This document shows positions 37,108 to 45,487 of a DNA stretch of 64,000 nt, piece after piece. Positions within the stretch are counted from its first letter, which is position 1; each line of letters opens with the position of its first letter. Under the pieces are notes generated by a model. The model saw nothing but the letters and a program-made list of their open reading frames with translations, did no database searches and was not told the DNA's origin. The translations under genes were made by a program, and so were the position numbers. Source of the DNA: CALINF01 sp039990395. GTDB taxonomy: Bacteria > Pseudomonadota > Gammaproteobacteria > Pseudomonadales > Halieaceae. The stretch is taken from NCBI GenBank assembly GCA_039990395.1, contig JBDXFZ010000074.1, positions 111,574 through 175,573 of the forward strand, read 5' to 3'.

Positions 37108-37301
37108 TTTTAGCATCCTTATTGGCACGTTCTGGTATGGATGACGCGAATACGCGTGGTCGTATGCATAAAATAGACACAATCAAAAATTTACCTCATT
37201 GCAGACGGAATCTACGAAAGGTTGGGTATGAGTTGAGAAATCAGCACTGGCTCGCGCGCGAAAAAACAGAAATCTATTGATGAACGAGACGGAGAAGAGT
37301 T

Positions 37302-38012
37302 TTGAGCACAACACTATCACTTGCTAATCAAATTAGTCGTTTTGGGTTTTGGTCAGTCGTCGTGGTTATCTTGACCACTGTTGTCGCCATGTTTCTCCCT
37401 TTGGATGCCCCCGGTGGTTATACAGCTGAACACGCAGATCGTGTGGCTTGGCTTGGTGCAAACAGAGGTGTGTTTATCGCCGGCTGGTTAAACCAGATAG
37501 CAGCAATGTTAAGTCTATCTGCGGCGCTAGCATGCGGGGCGTGGGTGATCGCAGACAGAAATCCATTGCGTGCGGTACTGGCGGCGCTGTTTGTAGCGAT
37601 GGCTACAATGGCATTTATCATCCCCAAATTTATAGCGGTATGGACTATACCCCTGTTGGCAGATGCCATTGCCAGCGGCGCTGTGGGCGCAGAGTTGGCT
37701 GATTCACTGCTTCACTTGCTGAACGTTTCCATTCCGTTTTCACTCTACACTTCTTTTGATTATCTGGGCTTTTGGTTGTACTCAGTATTTGCACTGATCG
37801 CGGCTGGTTCACTGTACGGTGACGCCATAAGTTCAAAAATCGCCGCCGGCGCGCTGGGCGTGTTCGGTGTCGTTTATCAGATATTGATGATTGCGCTATT
37901 CCTTGGTGCCATAGCGCCTGTTGATATTGAAGCCTATTTCATCGGCGTATCTATGCTACTGGTGATTCACCTGGTTGCTATGGCATTCGTCTTCAAACGA
38001 TCGATGTCCTAA
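37302..38012 (+). CDS. Integral membrane protein, about seven helices
   Basis: 236 aa from a TTG start with GGAGAAGAG immediately upstream. Hydrophobic helices include SVVVVILTTVVAMFLPL, LNQIAAMLSLSAALACGAWV and YQILMIALFLGAIAPV. It looks like a small polytopic protein of unknown (DUF4386-like) family. First gene of a five-gene operon with cupin, SpdH-like flavoprotein, ferric-reductase-like protein and acyl-CoA synthetase, downstream of operator 37092. Function unknown. Confidence 0.8.
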   Translation: MSTTLSLANQISRFGFWSVVVVILTTVVAMFLPLDAPGGYTAEHADRVAWLGANRGVFIAGWLNQIAAMLSLSAALACGAWVIADRNPLRAVLAALFVAMATMAFIIPKFIAVWTIPLLADAIASGAVGAELADSLLHLLNVSIPFSLYTSFDYLGFWLYSVFALIAAGSLYGDAISSKIAAGALGVFGVVYQILMIALFLGAIAPVDIEAYFIGVSMLLVIHLVAMAFVFKRSMS

Positions 38013-38087
38013 GTGTCGCGGTTGGTTGAGGCAGTGATTAGCACCGGGAGCCTTGTCAGTGTGCGAATGTGTGTTGCACTCGAGCAC

Positions 38088-38564
38088 ATGCTCGCTTACA
38101 AAAAAGAGGGGAAGTATTTTCATGAAAAAACTAGGCTTCTGGTCGTAATGTTCGCGGCCGTATTCACTATGCAAGTTAAAGCGGATTCGAATATTCTGTC
38201 ATTGAATCCTGACGAACTAAGACAGCTCGAGCTTGACAGTATTCCGCCCTGGCCGGCGGGAGTGGTGCTTTCGGGTACCAATGAGCACTGGCAGAAAGTG
38301 CTGCACGAGGGCGAGTTTACTATCGTGGTTTATGAAGCGATGCCCGCATTGATCGATGTCAGCGAACCTTATCCCTATGACGAGTTTGTGCAGGTGCTTG
38401 AAGGCGAGGTGACTCTTACCTCCGTTAAGGGCAATAAACAGACTTACCGAGCGGGTGAGAGCTTTACTGTACCCAAAGGTTGGACGGGTACCTGGGATAT
38501 GCCGGCGAAGTTTCGCGAGATGATCGTCGTGGAGACAAAGGCCTGGCTGGCCACAGAGGGATGA
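38088..38564 (+). CDS. Exported cupin-domain protein with disturbed start
   Basis: A single cupin barrel (about 120 residues; PYPYDEFVQVLEGEVTLTSV, then YRAGESFTVPKGWTGTWDM). The start is unclear. In this frame the choices are GTG 38013, directly after the previous stop, or ATG 38088, giving an unusually long basic leader. A well-placed ATG at 38122 with GAGGGGAAG upstream is in another frame and stops after 8 codons. One extra A in the six-A run 38125-38130 would turn it into a perfect signal peptide (MKKTRLLVVMFAAVFTMQ). So either a real one-base deletion, slippage, or a sequencing error. 6 nt before the SpdH-like gene. Confidence 0.75.
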   Translation: MLAYKKEGKYFHEKTRLLVVMFAAVFTMQVKADSNILSLNPDELRQLELDSIPPWPAGVVLSGTNEHWQKVLHEGEFTIVVYEAMPALIDVSEPYPYDEFVQVLEGEVTLTSVKGNKQTYRAGESFTVPKGWTGTWDMPAKFREMIVVETKAWLATEG

Positions 38565-38570
38565 CTGGGT

Positions 38571-40442
38571 ATGAGCAACGGTATTACACGTAGAGATTTT
38601 CTGGATGGCGTAGCGCTGTCCATGGTGGCTGGCGCGCTGGCACCCTATTCAAGTTTGGCGTCTGCGGTAGAAAGTAAGTTAGGCGCCGATTATTACCCTC
38701 CGGTCCTTACCGGTATGCGAGGCAGCCACGAGGGGTCATATGAAGTTGCTCACAAGCTGGCCTGGAAGGGGGAGCGACCTGCTCAGTATGAGCGTATAGA
38801 GGATGAATACGACCTGGTTGTAGTGGGTGGTGGTATCAGTGGTTTGGCTGCTGCTTACCTCTATCGAAAGAAAAAAGGCCCCGCGGCAAAAATTCTGGTG
38901 CTTGATAATCACGACGATTTTGGTGGCCACGCTAAACGCAATGAGTTCCATTTACAGGACAAAATGCTGCTCAGCATGGGCGGTAGTGTCAACCTGGAAC
39001 AGGCCAATATTGGCCCTGCGGCTCGTTCGTTGTTGGAAGAAATCGGTGTAGATTTTCAGGCATTGCGAGACGCAGGCCCGGACGATTATGTGTTGAGTAA
39101 TGGAGCGGCACCTTATGGTCTGTACTTGAATGCAACCCTCTACGGCAAAGACCAGTTGGTTGCGGGGCCATGGGGTGAAGCTTTTTCGGGTGGTGGAGAC
39201 TATGCCCAGATGATTGAGGAACTCAATCTGCCAGCTGACGATAAGGCAAAGTTGATCGCGTTGATCAGCGGTAGTGCAGATCTACTGGTAGACATGACGC
39301 TGGAAGAAAAAGTGCAGTATTTGCACAGCAGCAGCTACGCCAGTTTTTTGCGCCAGAAAGTGAAGGTATCTGACGTTGCGATCAAACTAACCGAGCCTTG
39401 GGCCAGTGCGATATGGGGTGTGGGTCTGGAGAATGTTTCGGTGATGGAGGCATTCGAGCTGGGTTCGCCAGGTTTGTATTCGCTGGGTTTACCCGACTCC
39501 ATAACCCAGCCAGAGGAGGAAGTTGACCCCGATGCCTATCGAACCCCCATGTTCCCTGATGGCAATGCGTCAGTTGCAAGATTGCTGGTGCGTAAGCTGA
39601 TACCTGCAGTGGCGTCAGGGGAGACAATGCAAGATGTTGTAACCGCGCGTTTCGATTATTCCCAGCTCGACCGCGATAGTGCACCCGTGCGGATACGCCT
39701 GAACAGTACCGCTGTGAATGTGGTGAATCGTGGCGAAGGTGTAGACATCAAGTACGTTAGCGGTGGTAAGGCCTACGAGGTTCGGGGGCGTCACTGCATT
39801 CTCGCCGGTTACAACGGGATGGTTCCACACCTTTGCCCCGAGCTACCGGCAGTGCAAAGGGAAAACCTGGCCTATGGTGTGAAGGCGCCATTTGTTTGGG
39901 CCAATGTACTTCTCAAAGATGGTGCAGCGGTTCACAAGGGCGGGGCGTCGGTGTTTCAGTGCCCTGGCAGTTTCTTTGAATTGGTCGCTCTTGCGCCACC
40001 GGTATCGCTGGGCTCGTATCAGTCTTCAACGGGTGCCGATGAGCCCGAAGTGTTTTTTATGGGACATATGCCTGCGCCAAAGGATGTTGACGGTCAGTCC
40101 GGTCGCGACCTCTATCGTTTGGGGCGGCATCGAATGTTGCGTACATCCTTTGCCGAGTATGAGCAGGCGATAACGCAGCAGTTAACCGGTATGTATGGGC
40201 AATACGGTTTCGATGCCGAGCGCGATATTGAGGCAATTACCATTAACCGCTGGTCTCACGGTTACGCCTATGAGTACCTGCAGCTCGATGATCCGGAGTG
40301 GGAGAAGGGGCAGGCTCCCCATGAGTTGGGACGTCAGCCAATGGGTCGCATCAGCATTGCCAACTCCGACTCGGAAGCTAAAGCTTATGTACAGGCAGCT
40401 ATTGATGCGGCTGTGCGCGCGGTGGGCGAAGTCACTGGGTGA
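38571..40442 (+). CDS. Spermidine-dehydrogenase-like FAD oxidoreductase, paralogue 2
   Basis: 623 aa. Twin-arginine signal ITRRDFLDGVALS; family signature MRGSHEGSYEVAHKLAW; FAD fold LVVVGGGISGLAAAYLY; then LVLDNHDDFGGHAKRNEF and, near the end, ITINRWSHGYAYEYL. Clearly homologous over its full length to the genes at 29555 and 45488 but without the lipobox of paralogue 1. Periplasmic amine or polyamine oxidation is the family role; electrons may pass to the membrane protein encoded next (4-bp overlap). Confidence 0.85.
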   Translation: MSNGITRRDFLDGVALSMVAGALAPYSSLASAVESKLGADYYPPVLTGMRGSHEGSYEVAHKLAWKGERPAQYERIEDEYDLVVVGGGISGLAAAYLYRKKKGPAAKILVLDNHDDFGGHAKRNEFHLQDKMLLSMGGSVNLEQANIGPAARSLLEEIGVDFQALRDAGPDDYVLSNGAAPYGLYLNATLYGKDQLVAGPWGEAFSGGGDYAQMIEELNLPADDKAKLIALISGSADLLVDMTLEEKVQYLHSSSYASFLRQKVKVSDVAIKLTEPWASAIWGVGLENVSVMEAFELGSPGLYSLGLPDSITQPEEEVDPDAYRTPMFPDGNASVARLLVRKLIPAVASGETMQDVVTARFDYSQLDRDSAPVRIRLNSTAVNVVNRGEGVDIKYVSGGKAYEVRGRHCILAGYNGMVPHLCPELPAVQRENLAYGVKAPFVWANVLLKDGAAVHKGGASVFQCPGSFFELVALAPPVSLGSYQSSTGADEPEVFFMGHMPAPKDVDGQSGRDLYRLGRHRMLRTSFAEYEQAITQQLTGMYGQYGFDAERDIEAITINRWSHGYAYEYLQLDDPEWEKGQAPHELGRQPMGRISIANSDSEAKAYVQAAIDAAVRAVGEVTG

Positions 40443-41086
40443 GGCAATTGCAGTCGAGGGTGCTCAACGGCTGGCCACTATTTTGGTTGGTTGCAGTCTT
40501 AACCTTCGCGTCCATGGGCTTGGGGTATTGGGTGATAGGTGTCTCCACCCCCGAAGCGGCGGTCAATATGATTCGCCTGTCTGTGCAGCTCGCTTCCCCG
40601 TGGGTATTTCTCGCTTTCGTTGCCACACCGATGGCGCAGTTGTTCCCAGGCAAATTGTCGAATTGGCTTTTAAGAAACCGACGTTACCTTGGATTGTCCT
40701 TTGCTGCAGGCTTTGGCTGGCAAGCGGTGTTCATCGCGATGTTGCTTACCCTGCACAATGCCTACTATTGGGAAGAGCTGCACAATGATATTGACTTGCT
40801 GCTGAGAATGGCAAGCTACGCCTTGCTCTTCGCCCTAACCCTGACCTCGTTCTTCCCGGTGCGTCGCAAGATGCATCCAAGACATTGGCGCTGGTTGCAC
40901 CTTGTCGGCATCTGGTACTTCTGGGCCGCGATCTGGGTGAGCTATGCAGAACAGGCTCTTAGCCCGAGCCCACAGATAATCTGGGTTTTGTATGCAACTT
41001 TCGGGCTGCTCGCGCTCATGCTGCGTCTGGCTGCATTTTGGAAAATACACATCCTTAACCACCTCAAGAGGAGCCATCAGCAATGA
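40439..41086 (+). CDS. Ferric-reductase-like membrane protein
   Basis: 215 aa from a GTG that overlaps the flavoprotein stop. About six helices; RRYLGLSFAAGFGWQAVFIA, HNAYYWEEL and HWRWLHLVGIWYFW carry the His residues expected of a haem-binding ferric-reductase/MsrQ-like domain. A haem b electron conduit for the neighbouring exported flavoprotein is plausible (inference). Also overlaps the acyl-CoA synthetase by 4 bp. Confidence 0.75.
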   Translation: MRQLQSRVLNGWPLFWLVAVLTFASMGLGYWVIGVSTPEAAVNMIRLSVQLASPWVFLAFVATPMAQLFPGKLSNWLLRNRRYLGLSFAAGFGWQAVFIAMLLTLHNAYYWEELHNDIDLLLRMASYALLFALTLTSFFPVRRKMHPRHWRWLHLVGIWYFWAAIWVSYAEQALSPSPQIIWVLYATFGLLALMLRLAAFWKIHILNHLKRSHQQ

Positions 41087-42603
41087 TAAAATCAATAGGC
41101 TGTATTCCAGTAGAAGCGGCTAGGCAATTTGGCGACAAGACGGCTCTCGTCGTACCCGATCGAACGCTGACCTTCAACGAACTCGAATCGCTCAGCAATC
41201 AGTGCGCCAATGCTCTGGTGGGTTTAGGAGTGAGGCCCGGCGACCGCGTGACACTTTACTCTGTCAACTGCTGGGAGTGGGTGGTGAGTTATTACGGCGC
41301 TCTGAAGACGGGTGCTGTCATCAATCCGATTAACGTGATGCTTACACCGGGCGAGGTGGAGTTCGTGGCCAATGACTGTGGAGCTAGCATTGTTATTGCC
41401 TCCCATGAGAAGGCGCTCTCCATTGCGAATGTCAAAGTGACGGCACAGGTGCAGGCGGTAATCGCCTTTGGTGATAAGCCCAAGCCGGCAGGGGTGCTTT
41501 CCTTTAATGACATACTGGCCAGCAGCGCCGCCGAGTTTCAGGTGGCCGATATTAATCCCGACTCCCTCTCTACTATCGGTTACACCTCAGGCACGACTGG
41601 GCACCCCAAAGGTGCGTGCCTGTCGCACCGAAGTATTTTGCTCAACATTGCTATGACAGCGCTGATGCATCAGCGCAGCGACAAAGATACGGTGGTGACT
41701 GCGCTGCCATGTCCTCACGTATACGGCAATGTGGTGATGAGCGGTGCAGTCCAGAACGGCATGACCCTGGTACTGCATTCTGCCTTTGAAGAGAAGGCTA
41801 TCCTTCAGAGTATTCAGGATCATCGGGCCACCTTGTTCGAAGGGGTGCCGACGATGTACATGTTTATGCTCAATGACCCCGCGCTCGAGAATTACGATTT
41901 GTCATCGCTGCGATGTTGCACAGTGGGTGGGCAAACCATGCCCATACCCAAGATGGAAGAAGTGGAGCAGCGCTTTGGCTGTCCGCTGATTGAACTGTGG
42001 GGCATGACGGAGCTTGGGGGGTTGGGTACCACGTTTGCTGCCAATGGTCTGGTTAAACACGGTTCCATAGGAGTAGCGTTACCTTACACCGAGGCAAAAA
42101 TTGTCGATACAGAGGATGCCAGTAAGACCTTGCCGACCGGCGAGGCCGGTGAACTAATGATCAAGGGTGGCATTGTCATGCAAGGTTATTACGGCAATGA
42201 GCAGGCTACCCGGGAAACTATCGAACTCGATGGCTGGCTGCATACGGGAGATGTGGCCTCCATTGACGAGGATGGCTGCGTGTTTATTGTCGATCGAAAG
42301 AAAGACATGATTCTGACCTCGGGCTTCAATGTGTATCCCGCAGAAATTGAGCGGGTCGTTGCGGGTCATCGGGACGTCGCTCTTGTTGCAGTAGGGAGTA
42401 TTCCCGATGAAGAAAAGGGCGAGCTAGCGAAAGCTTATATCGTGCCGAAAACGGGCGCGACCCCTAACTCGGATGACATCATCGCCTACTGTCGAGAGCA
42501 TCTCGCCGCTTATAAGGTGCCCCGTGCGGTGCAGTTTGTTGATGATCTACCTAAAACCAGTACCGGCAAAGTGATGCGCCGCGAGCTGAAAACGCTGGAT
42601 TGA
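41083..42603 (+). CDS. AMP-forming acyl-CoA synthetase / ligase
   Basis: 506 aa, ANL superfamily. Motifs: AMP-binding YTSGTTGHPKGACLSH, ELWGMTELGG, the hinge WLHTGDVASIDEDG, and the C-terminal catalytic Lys region KTSTGKVMRREL. Activates a carboxylic acid to acyl-CoA in the cytoplasm. Substrate not readable. Last gene of the operon; its association with an exported amine oxidase suggests that the aldehyde/acid product of amine oxidation is fed into CoA metabolism (inference). Confidence 0.93.
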   Translation: MIKSIGCIPVEAARQFGDKTALVVPDRTLTFNELESLSNQCANALVGLGVRPGDRVTLYSVNCWEWVVSYYGALKTGAVINPINVMLTPGEVEFVANDCGASIVIASHEKALSIANVKVTAQVQAVIAFGDKPKPAGVLSFNDILASSAAEFQVADINPDSLSTIGYTSGTTGHPKGACLSHRSILLNIAMTALMHQRSDKDTVVTALPCPHVYGNVVMSGAVQNGMTLVLHSAFEEKAILQSIQDHRATLFEGVPTMYMFMLNDPALENYDLSSLRCCTVGGQTMPIPKMEEVEQRFGCPLIELWGMTELGGLGTTFAANGLVKHGSIGVALPYTEAKIVDTEDASKTLPTGEAGELMIKGGIVMQGYYGNEQATRETIELDGWLHTGDVASIDEDGCVFIVDRKKDMILTSGFNVYPAEIERVVAGHRDVALVAVGSIPDEEKGELAKAYIVPKTGATPNSDDIIAYCREHLAAYKVPRAVQFVDDLPKTSTGKVMRRELKTLD

Positions 42604-42662
42604 TACCCTGAAGTGGAGGCGCATACTCGTTCGTACGACTTTTATGATGCCTACATTTTGAT

Positions 42663-42697
42663 GGTCAGAGTGACTTTGCGCAAAGGGCTCTGACCCC
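42663..42697. repeat. REP-like intergenic repeat, copy 2
   Basis: GGTCAGAG-TGACTTTGCGCAAAGGG-CTCTGACC with an 8-bp outer stem and an inner palindrome CTTTGCGCAAAG. Near-identical to 29514-29546, in the same orientation. It lies in the 130-bp gap between the acyl-CoA synthetase and the wax synthase genes. Confidence 0.6.
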
Positions 42698-42733
42698 TTA
42701 AGCTGGCTATCTCGCTAAGCTTCGGAAACTCAG

Positions 42734-44515
42734 ATGAAACAACTTACAGGGCTCGACGTCAGTTTTCTGCTGATGGAGACACCAAACACCTATGGTCACG
42801 TTAACGGCCTGAGCATCTACGACCGTCCGTCTGCAGATTTTGATCCGTTCGCTGCCGTGCGTGAGCGTTTCAGTATCATGGTCGGACATCTCGAGCCGCT
42901 GCGTCGTAAGGTCGTGGAAGTGCCGTTCCAACTCGATCGGCCGTATTGGGTCAACGATGACAACTTTGATCTCGACTTCCACGTTCGACACTTAGGCCTC
43001 GCGCCCCCTGGTGCCGCAGATCAGCTCGCCGAGCAGGTGGCACGCATTGTCGGTCGCCCGATGGATCGGTCGCGGCCACTCTGGGAAGCCTACGTAATCG
43101 AGGGGCTTGCCGATGGACGTTGGGCCTTGCTCCAAAAAACTCACCACGCAACGATCGACGGTGCAGCCGGCGTGATTATGATGAAAATGTTCGCCGACGA
43201 AACCCGTGACGCAGAATACGGGTATGAGGACCAGAGTTGGGAGGGCGAGGAACCGCCGAGCCGCTCCGATATGCTGCAGGTGGCAATGAAAAATCTGGCG
43301 GTTAATCCGTTTCGGGGTGCGCGACTCTCGCTCAACCTTGTGCGAGGTTTTGCGGATACGGCGGGAATCACGAGTGTCAGTGGCATGGCCAAACAGGCTC
43401 GCAGCATGCTGGGTTCTGCTGCCAAACGCCTCGATCCAACTCGCGCCCACGAAGGCCCGCGTGTGAAGCTGCCGTTCACTACTGCTCCGCCCACGCCGTG
43501 GAACAAGTCGGTAACGCCTCACCGTCGATTCGCGATGCGAAGAGCGTCGCTCAGTAATCTGAAACGCCTCAAGGATGCAACAGGCGGCACGCTCAACGAC
43601 GTCGTTATGGCGATTTGTACGGGTGCGCTGCGCGAGTACTTGCTTGGCCACGACGCGCTACCCAACTCTCCGTTGCGGGCGATGGTCCCGGTATCTATTC
43701 GCACCGGTGATGAAGACGACCCGTGGACGAATCGGGTGTCAGCGATCGTCGCCGACCTCCCAACCACCTGTGCGGATCCGCTCGAGCGGGTGGCGTTATG
43801 CAAGGAGGCGATGAATGTCGCCAAACGGCAATTCGACCTTGTTCCAGCCGAAGCGCTAGGGCAGGCAACCGACTATACGTCGCCGGTGGTGTCTGCGTCG
43901 GCCATTCGTCTGGTGTCCAGGCTCAAGCTGGCCGACCGAATGAACTCGCCAATTAACGTGGTGATCTCAAACGTGCCCGGCCCGCGAGAAGCGATGTACT
44001 TTGCGGGCGCCAAACTCGATGCCTACGTTCCCGTGTCGACGATATCCGACGGTGTGGGTTTGAACATCACGGTGCACAGCTACATGGATCGGCTCGATAT
44101 TGGCTTGATTGCCGACCGCGAGCTCGTTCCCGACCTCTGGCATCTTGTAGATCTGCATATCGCCGAGATCGCGCGCATGTTCGAGGCAACCGGTGCGGAG
44201 TGGGCGGAGCCGCAGACACCTCCGTCGATGCGTTATGGCGGCGACGGTGTTGAACCGATCGAGCCTAGCAGCGAGGAGTTGCGCAAACGGATCGAGGCAC
44301 AACGCAAGATGGTGGGTATCAAGGTTGATACGACCAAGAAGGCCCCGGCCAGGAAGAAGGCGACCAGGAAGACCGCTGCCAAGAAAACTCCGGTGAAGAA
44401 GCCGGCGGCCAAGAAGACCACTGCCAAGAAAACGGCAGCTAAGAAGACCGCTCCCAAGAAGACTCCAGTGAAGAAGACTGCGGCCAGAAAGACCGCCGCC
44501 AAGAAAAAGAGTTAA
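42734..44515 (+). CDS. Wax ester synthase / diacylglycerol acyltransferase with histone-H1-like tail
   Basis: 593 aa. Catalytic motif HHATIDGAAG (HHxxxDG) at about residue 137; GTLNDVVMAICTGALRE and NVVISNVPGPREAMYFAG are typical WS/DGAT motifs. It makes wax esters or triacylglycerol from acyl-CoA at the membrane or lipid body. Unusual: the last about 60 residues are Lys/Ala/Thr/Pro repeats (KKTAAKKT, KKTPVKK units) like histone H1, AlgP or PhaF tails. Base composition looks richer in G+C than the neighbours, and a long spurious antisense frame results, suggesting acquisition by transfer. Confidence 0.92.
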   Translation: MKQLTGLDVSFLLMETPNTYGHVNGLSIYDRPSADFDPFAAVRERFSIMVGHLEPLRRKVVEVPFQLDRPYWVNDDNFDLDFHVRHLGLAPPGAADQLAEQVARIVGRPMDRSRPLWEAYVIEGLADGRWALLQKTHHATIDGAAGVIMMKMFADETRDAEYGYEDQSWEGEEPPSRSDMLQVAMKNLAVNPFRGARLSLNLVRGFADTAGITSVSGMAKQARSMLGSAAKRLDPTRAHEGPRVKLPFTTAPPTPWNKSVTPHRRFAMRRASLSNLKRLKDATGGTLNDVVMAICTGALREYLLGHDALPNSPLRAMVPVSIRTGDEDDPWTNRVSAIVADLPTTCADPLERVALCKEAMNVAKRQFDLVPAEALGQATDYTSPVVSASAIRLVSRLKLADRMNSPINVVISNVPGPREAMYFAGAKLDAYVPVSTISDGVGLNITVHSYMDRLDIGLIADRELVPDLWHLVDLHIAEIARMFEATGAEWAEPQTPPSMRYGGDGVEPIEPSSEELRKRIEAQRKMVGIKVDTTKKAPARKKATRKTAAKKTPVKKPAAKKTTAKKTAAKKTAPKKTPVKKTAARKTAAKKKS

Positions 44516-44519
44516 GGGG

Positions 44520-45470
44520 TTAGAGCTCTTTTAGGAAGTTATTTGTTGCTGCCAACAATGCTTGAGCATTGGCGGGATCAAAAGCCGAGTGGCCCGCGTT
44601 CTGGATAAGCTGAAAGTCGGCTTCGGGCCAGGCTCGGTGCAGGTCCCATGCGGTTACCGGCGGACAAACCACATCGTAGCGCCCCTGCACAATCACGGTG
44701 GGAATGTGGCGAATGCGGTGGATGTTCTCCAGTAGTTGGTTAGGCGAATCGAAGAAGCCGGCATTCACAAAGTAATGGCACTCGATGCGGGCCATGGCCA
44801 GGGCAGCGTCCGGGGCATCAAGCGTTTCCATAAAATCGCGGTTCTGAATCAGGAAGCTGGTTGATGCTTCCCACACCGACCAGGCTCGGGCGGCGGCAAG
44901 TCGGGTTGCCTCGTCGTCACTGGTGAGACGGCGGTGGAAAGCATGCAGGAGATCATCCTGTTCCTCCGCAGGAATTGGCGCGAGATAGGCCTCCCAGCTG
45001 TCGGGGTAGATCTCGCTGGCACCGTGTTGATAGAGCCACTGGATTTCCTGAGGGCGCACCAGAAAAATACCTCGCAGCACCAGTTCGGTAACCGCCTCGG
45101 GGTGTGACTGGGCATAGGTGAGAGCCAGCGTGCTGCCCCAGGAACCGCCAAACACCAACCAACGCTCGATACCCAGTTCAACTCGCAGCTGTTCCATATC
45201 CGCCACCAGGTGCCTGGTGGTATTTGCTTCCAGAGAGGCGTGGGGGCGGGACTGGCCGCAGCCGCGCTGGTCAAACACAACGATACGGTACTGCTCGGGA
45301 TCGAAGAACTGACGCGCTGCGGGAGACGAACCGCCGCCGGGGCCACCGTGCACAAACACGCAGGGCTTACCCTCGGGGTTACCCGACTCCTCGAAATAGA
45401 TTTCGTGCCCATCGCCAACGTCAAGCCAGCCATGACGATAGGGTTCAATGGGGGGATACAAATGTTCCAT
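44520..45470 (-). CDS. pip: Prolyl iminopeptidase
   Basis: 316 aa alpha/beta hydrolase, serine peptidase family S33. Opens HLYPPIEPYRHGWLDVGDGH as in proline iminopeptidases; oxyanion HGGPGGG, DQRGCGQSRPH, nucleophile GGSWGSTLAL, and the C-terminal His in NAGHSAFD. Removes N-terminal proline from peptides in the cytoplasm. Ends 5 nt from the convergent wax synthase and lies 17 nt downstream of the third SpdH-like gene. Confidence 0.95.
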   Translation of the reverse strand: MEHLYPPIEPYRHGWLDVGDGHEIYFEESGNPEGKPCVFVHGGPGGGSSPAARQFFDPEQYRIVVFDQRGCGQSRPHASLEANTTRHLVADMEQLRVELGIERWLVFGGSWGSTLALTYAQSHPEAVTELVLRGIFLVRPQEIQWLYQHGASEIYPDSWEAYLAPIPAEEQDDLLHAFHRRLTSDDEATRLAAARAWSVWEASTSFLIQNRDFMETLDAPDAALAMARIECHYFVNAGFFDSPNQLLENIHRIRHIPTVIVQGRYDVVCPPVTAWDLHRAWPEADFQLIQNAGHSAFDPANAQALLAATNNFLKEL

Positions 45471-45487
45471 GACGGTCCTCGATGTGT

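Noticed and set aside
42992..43651. 219-codon minus-strand frame across the wax synthase gene
   Set aside because: Antisense to the HHxxxDG-bearing gene; long only because that gene is rich in G+C.
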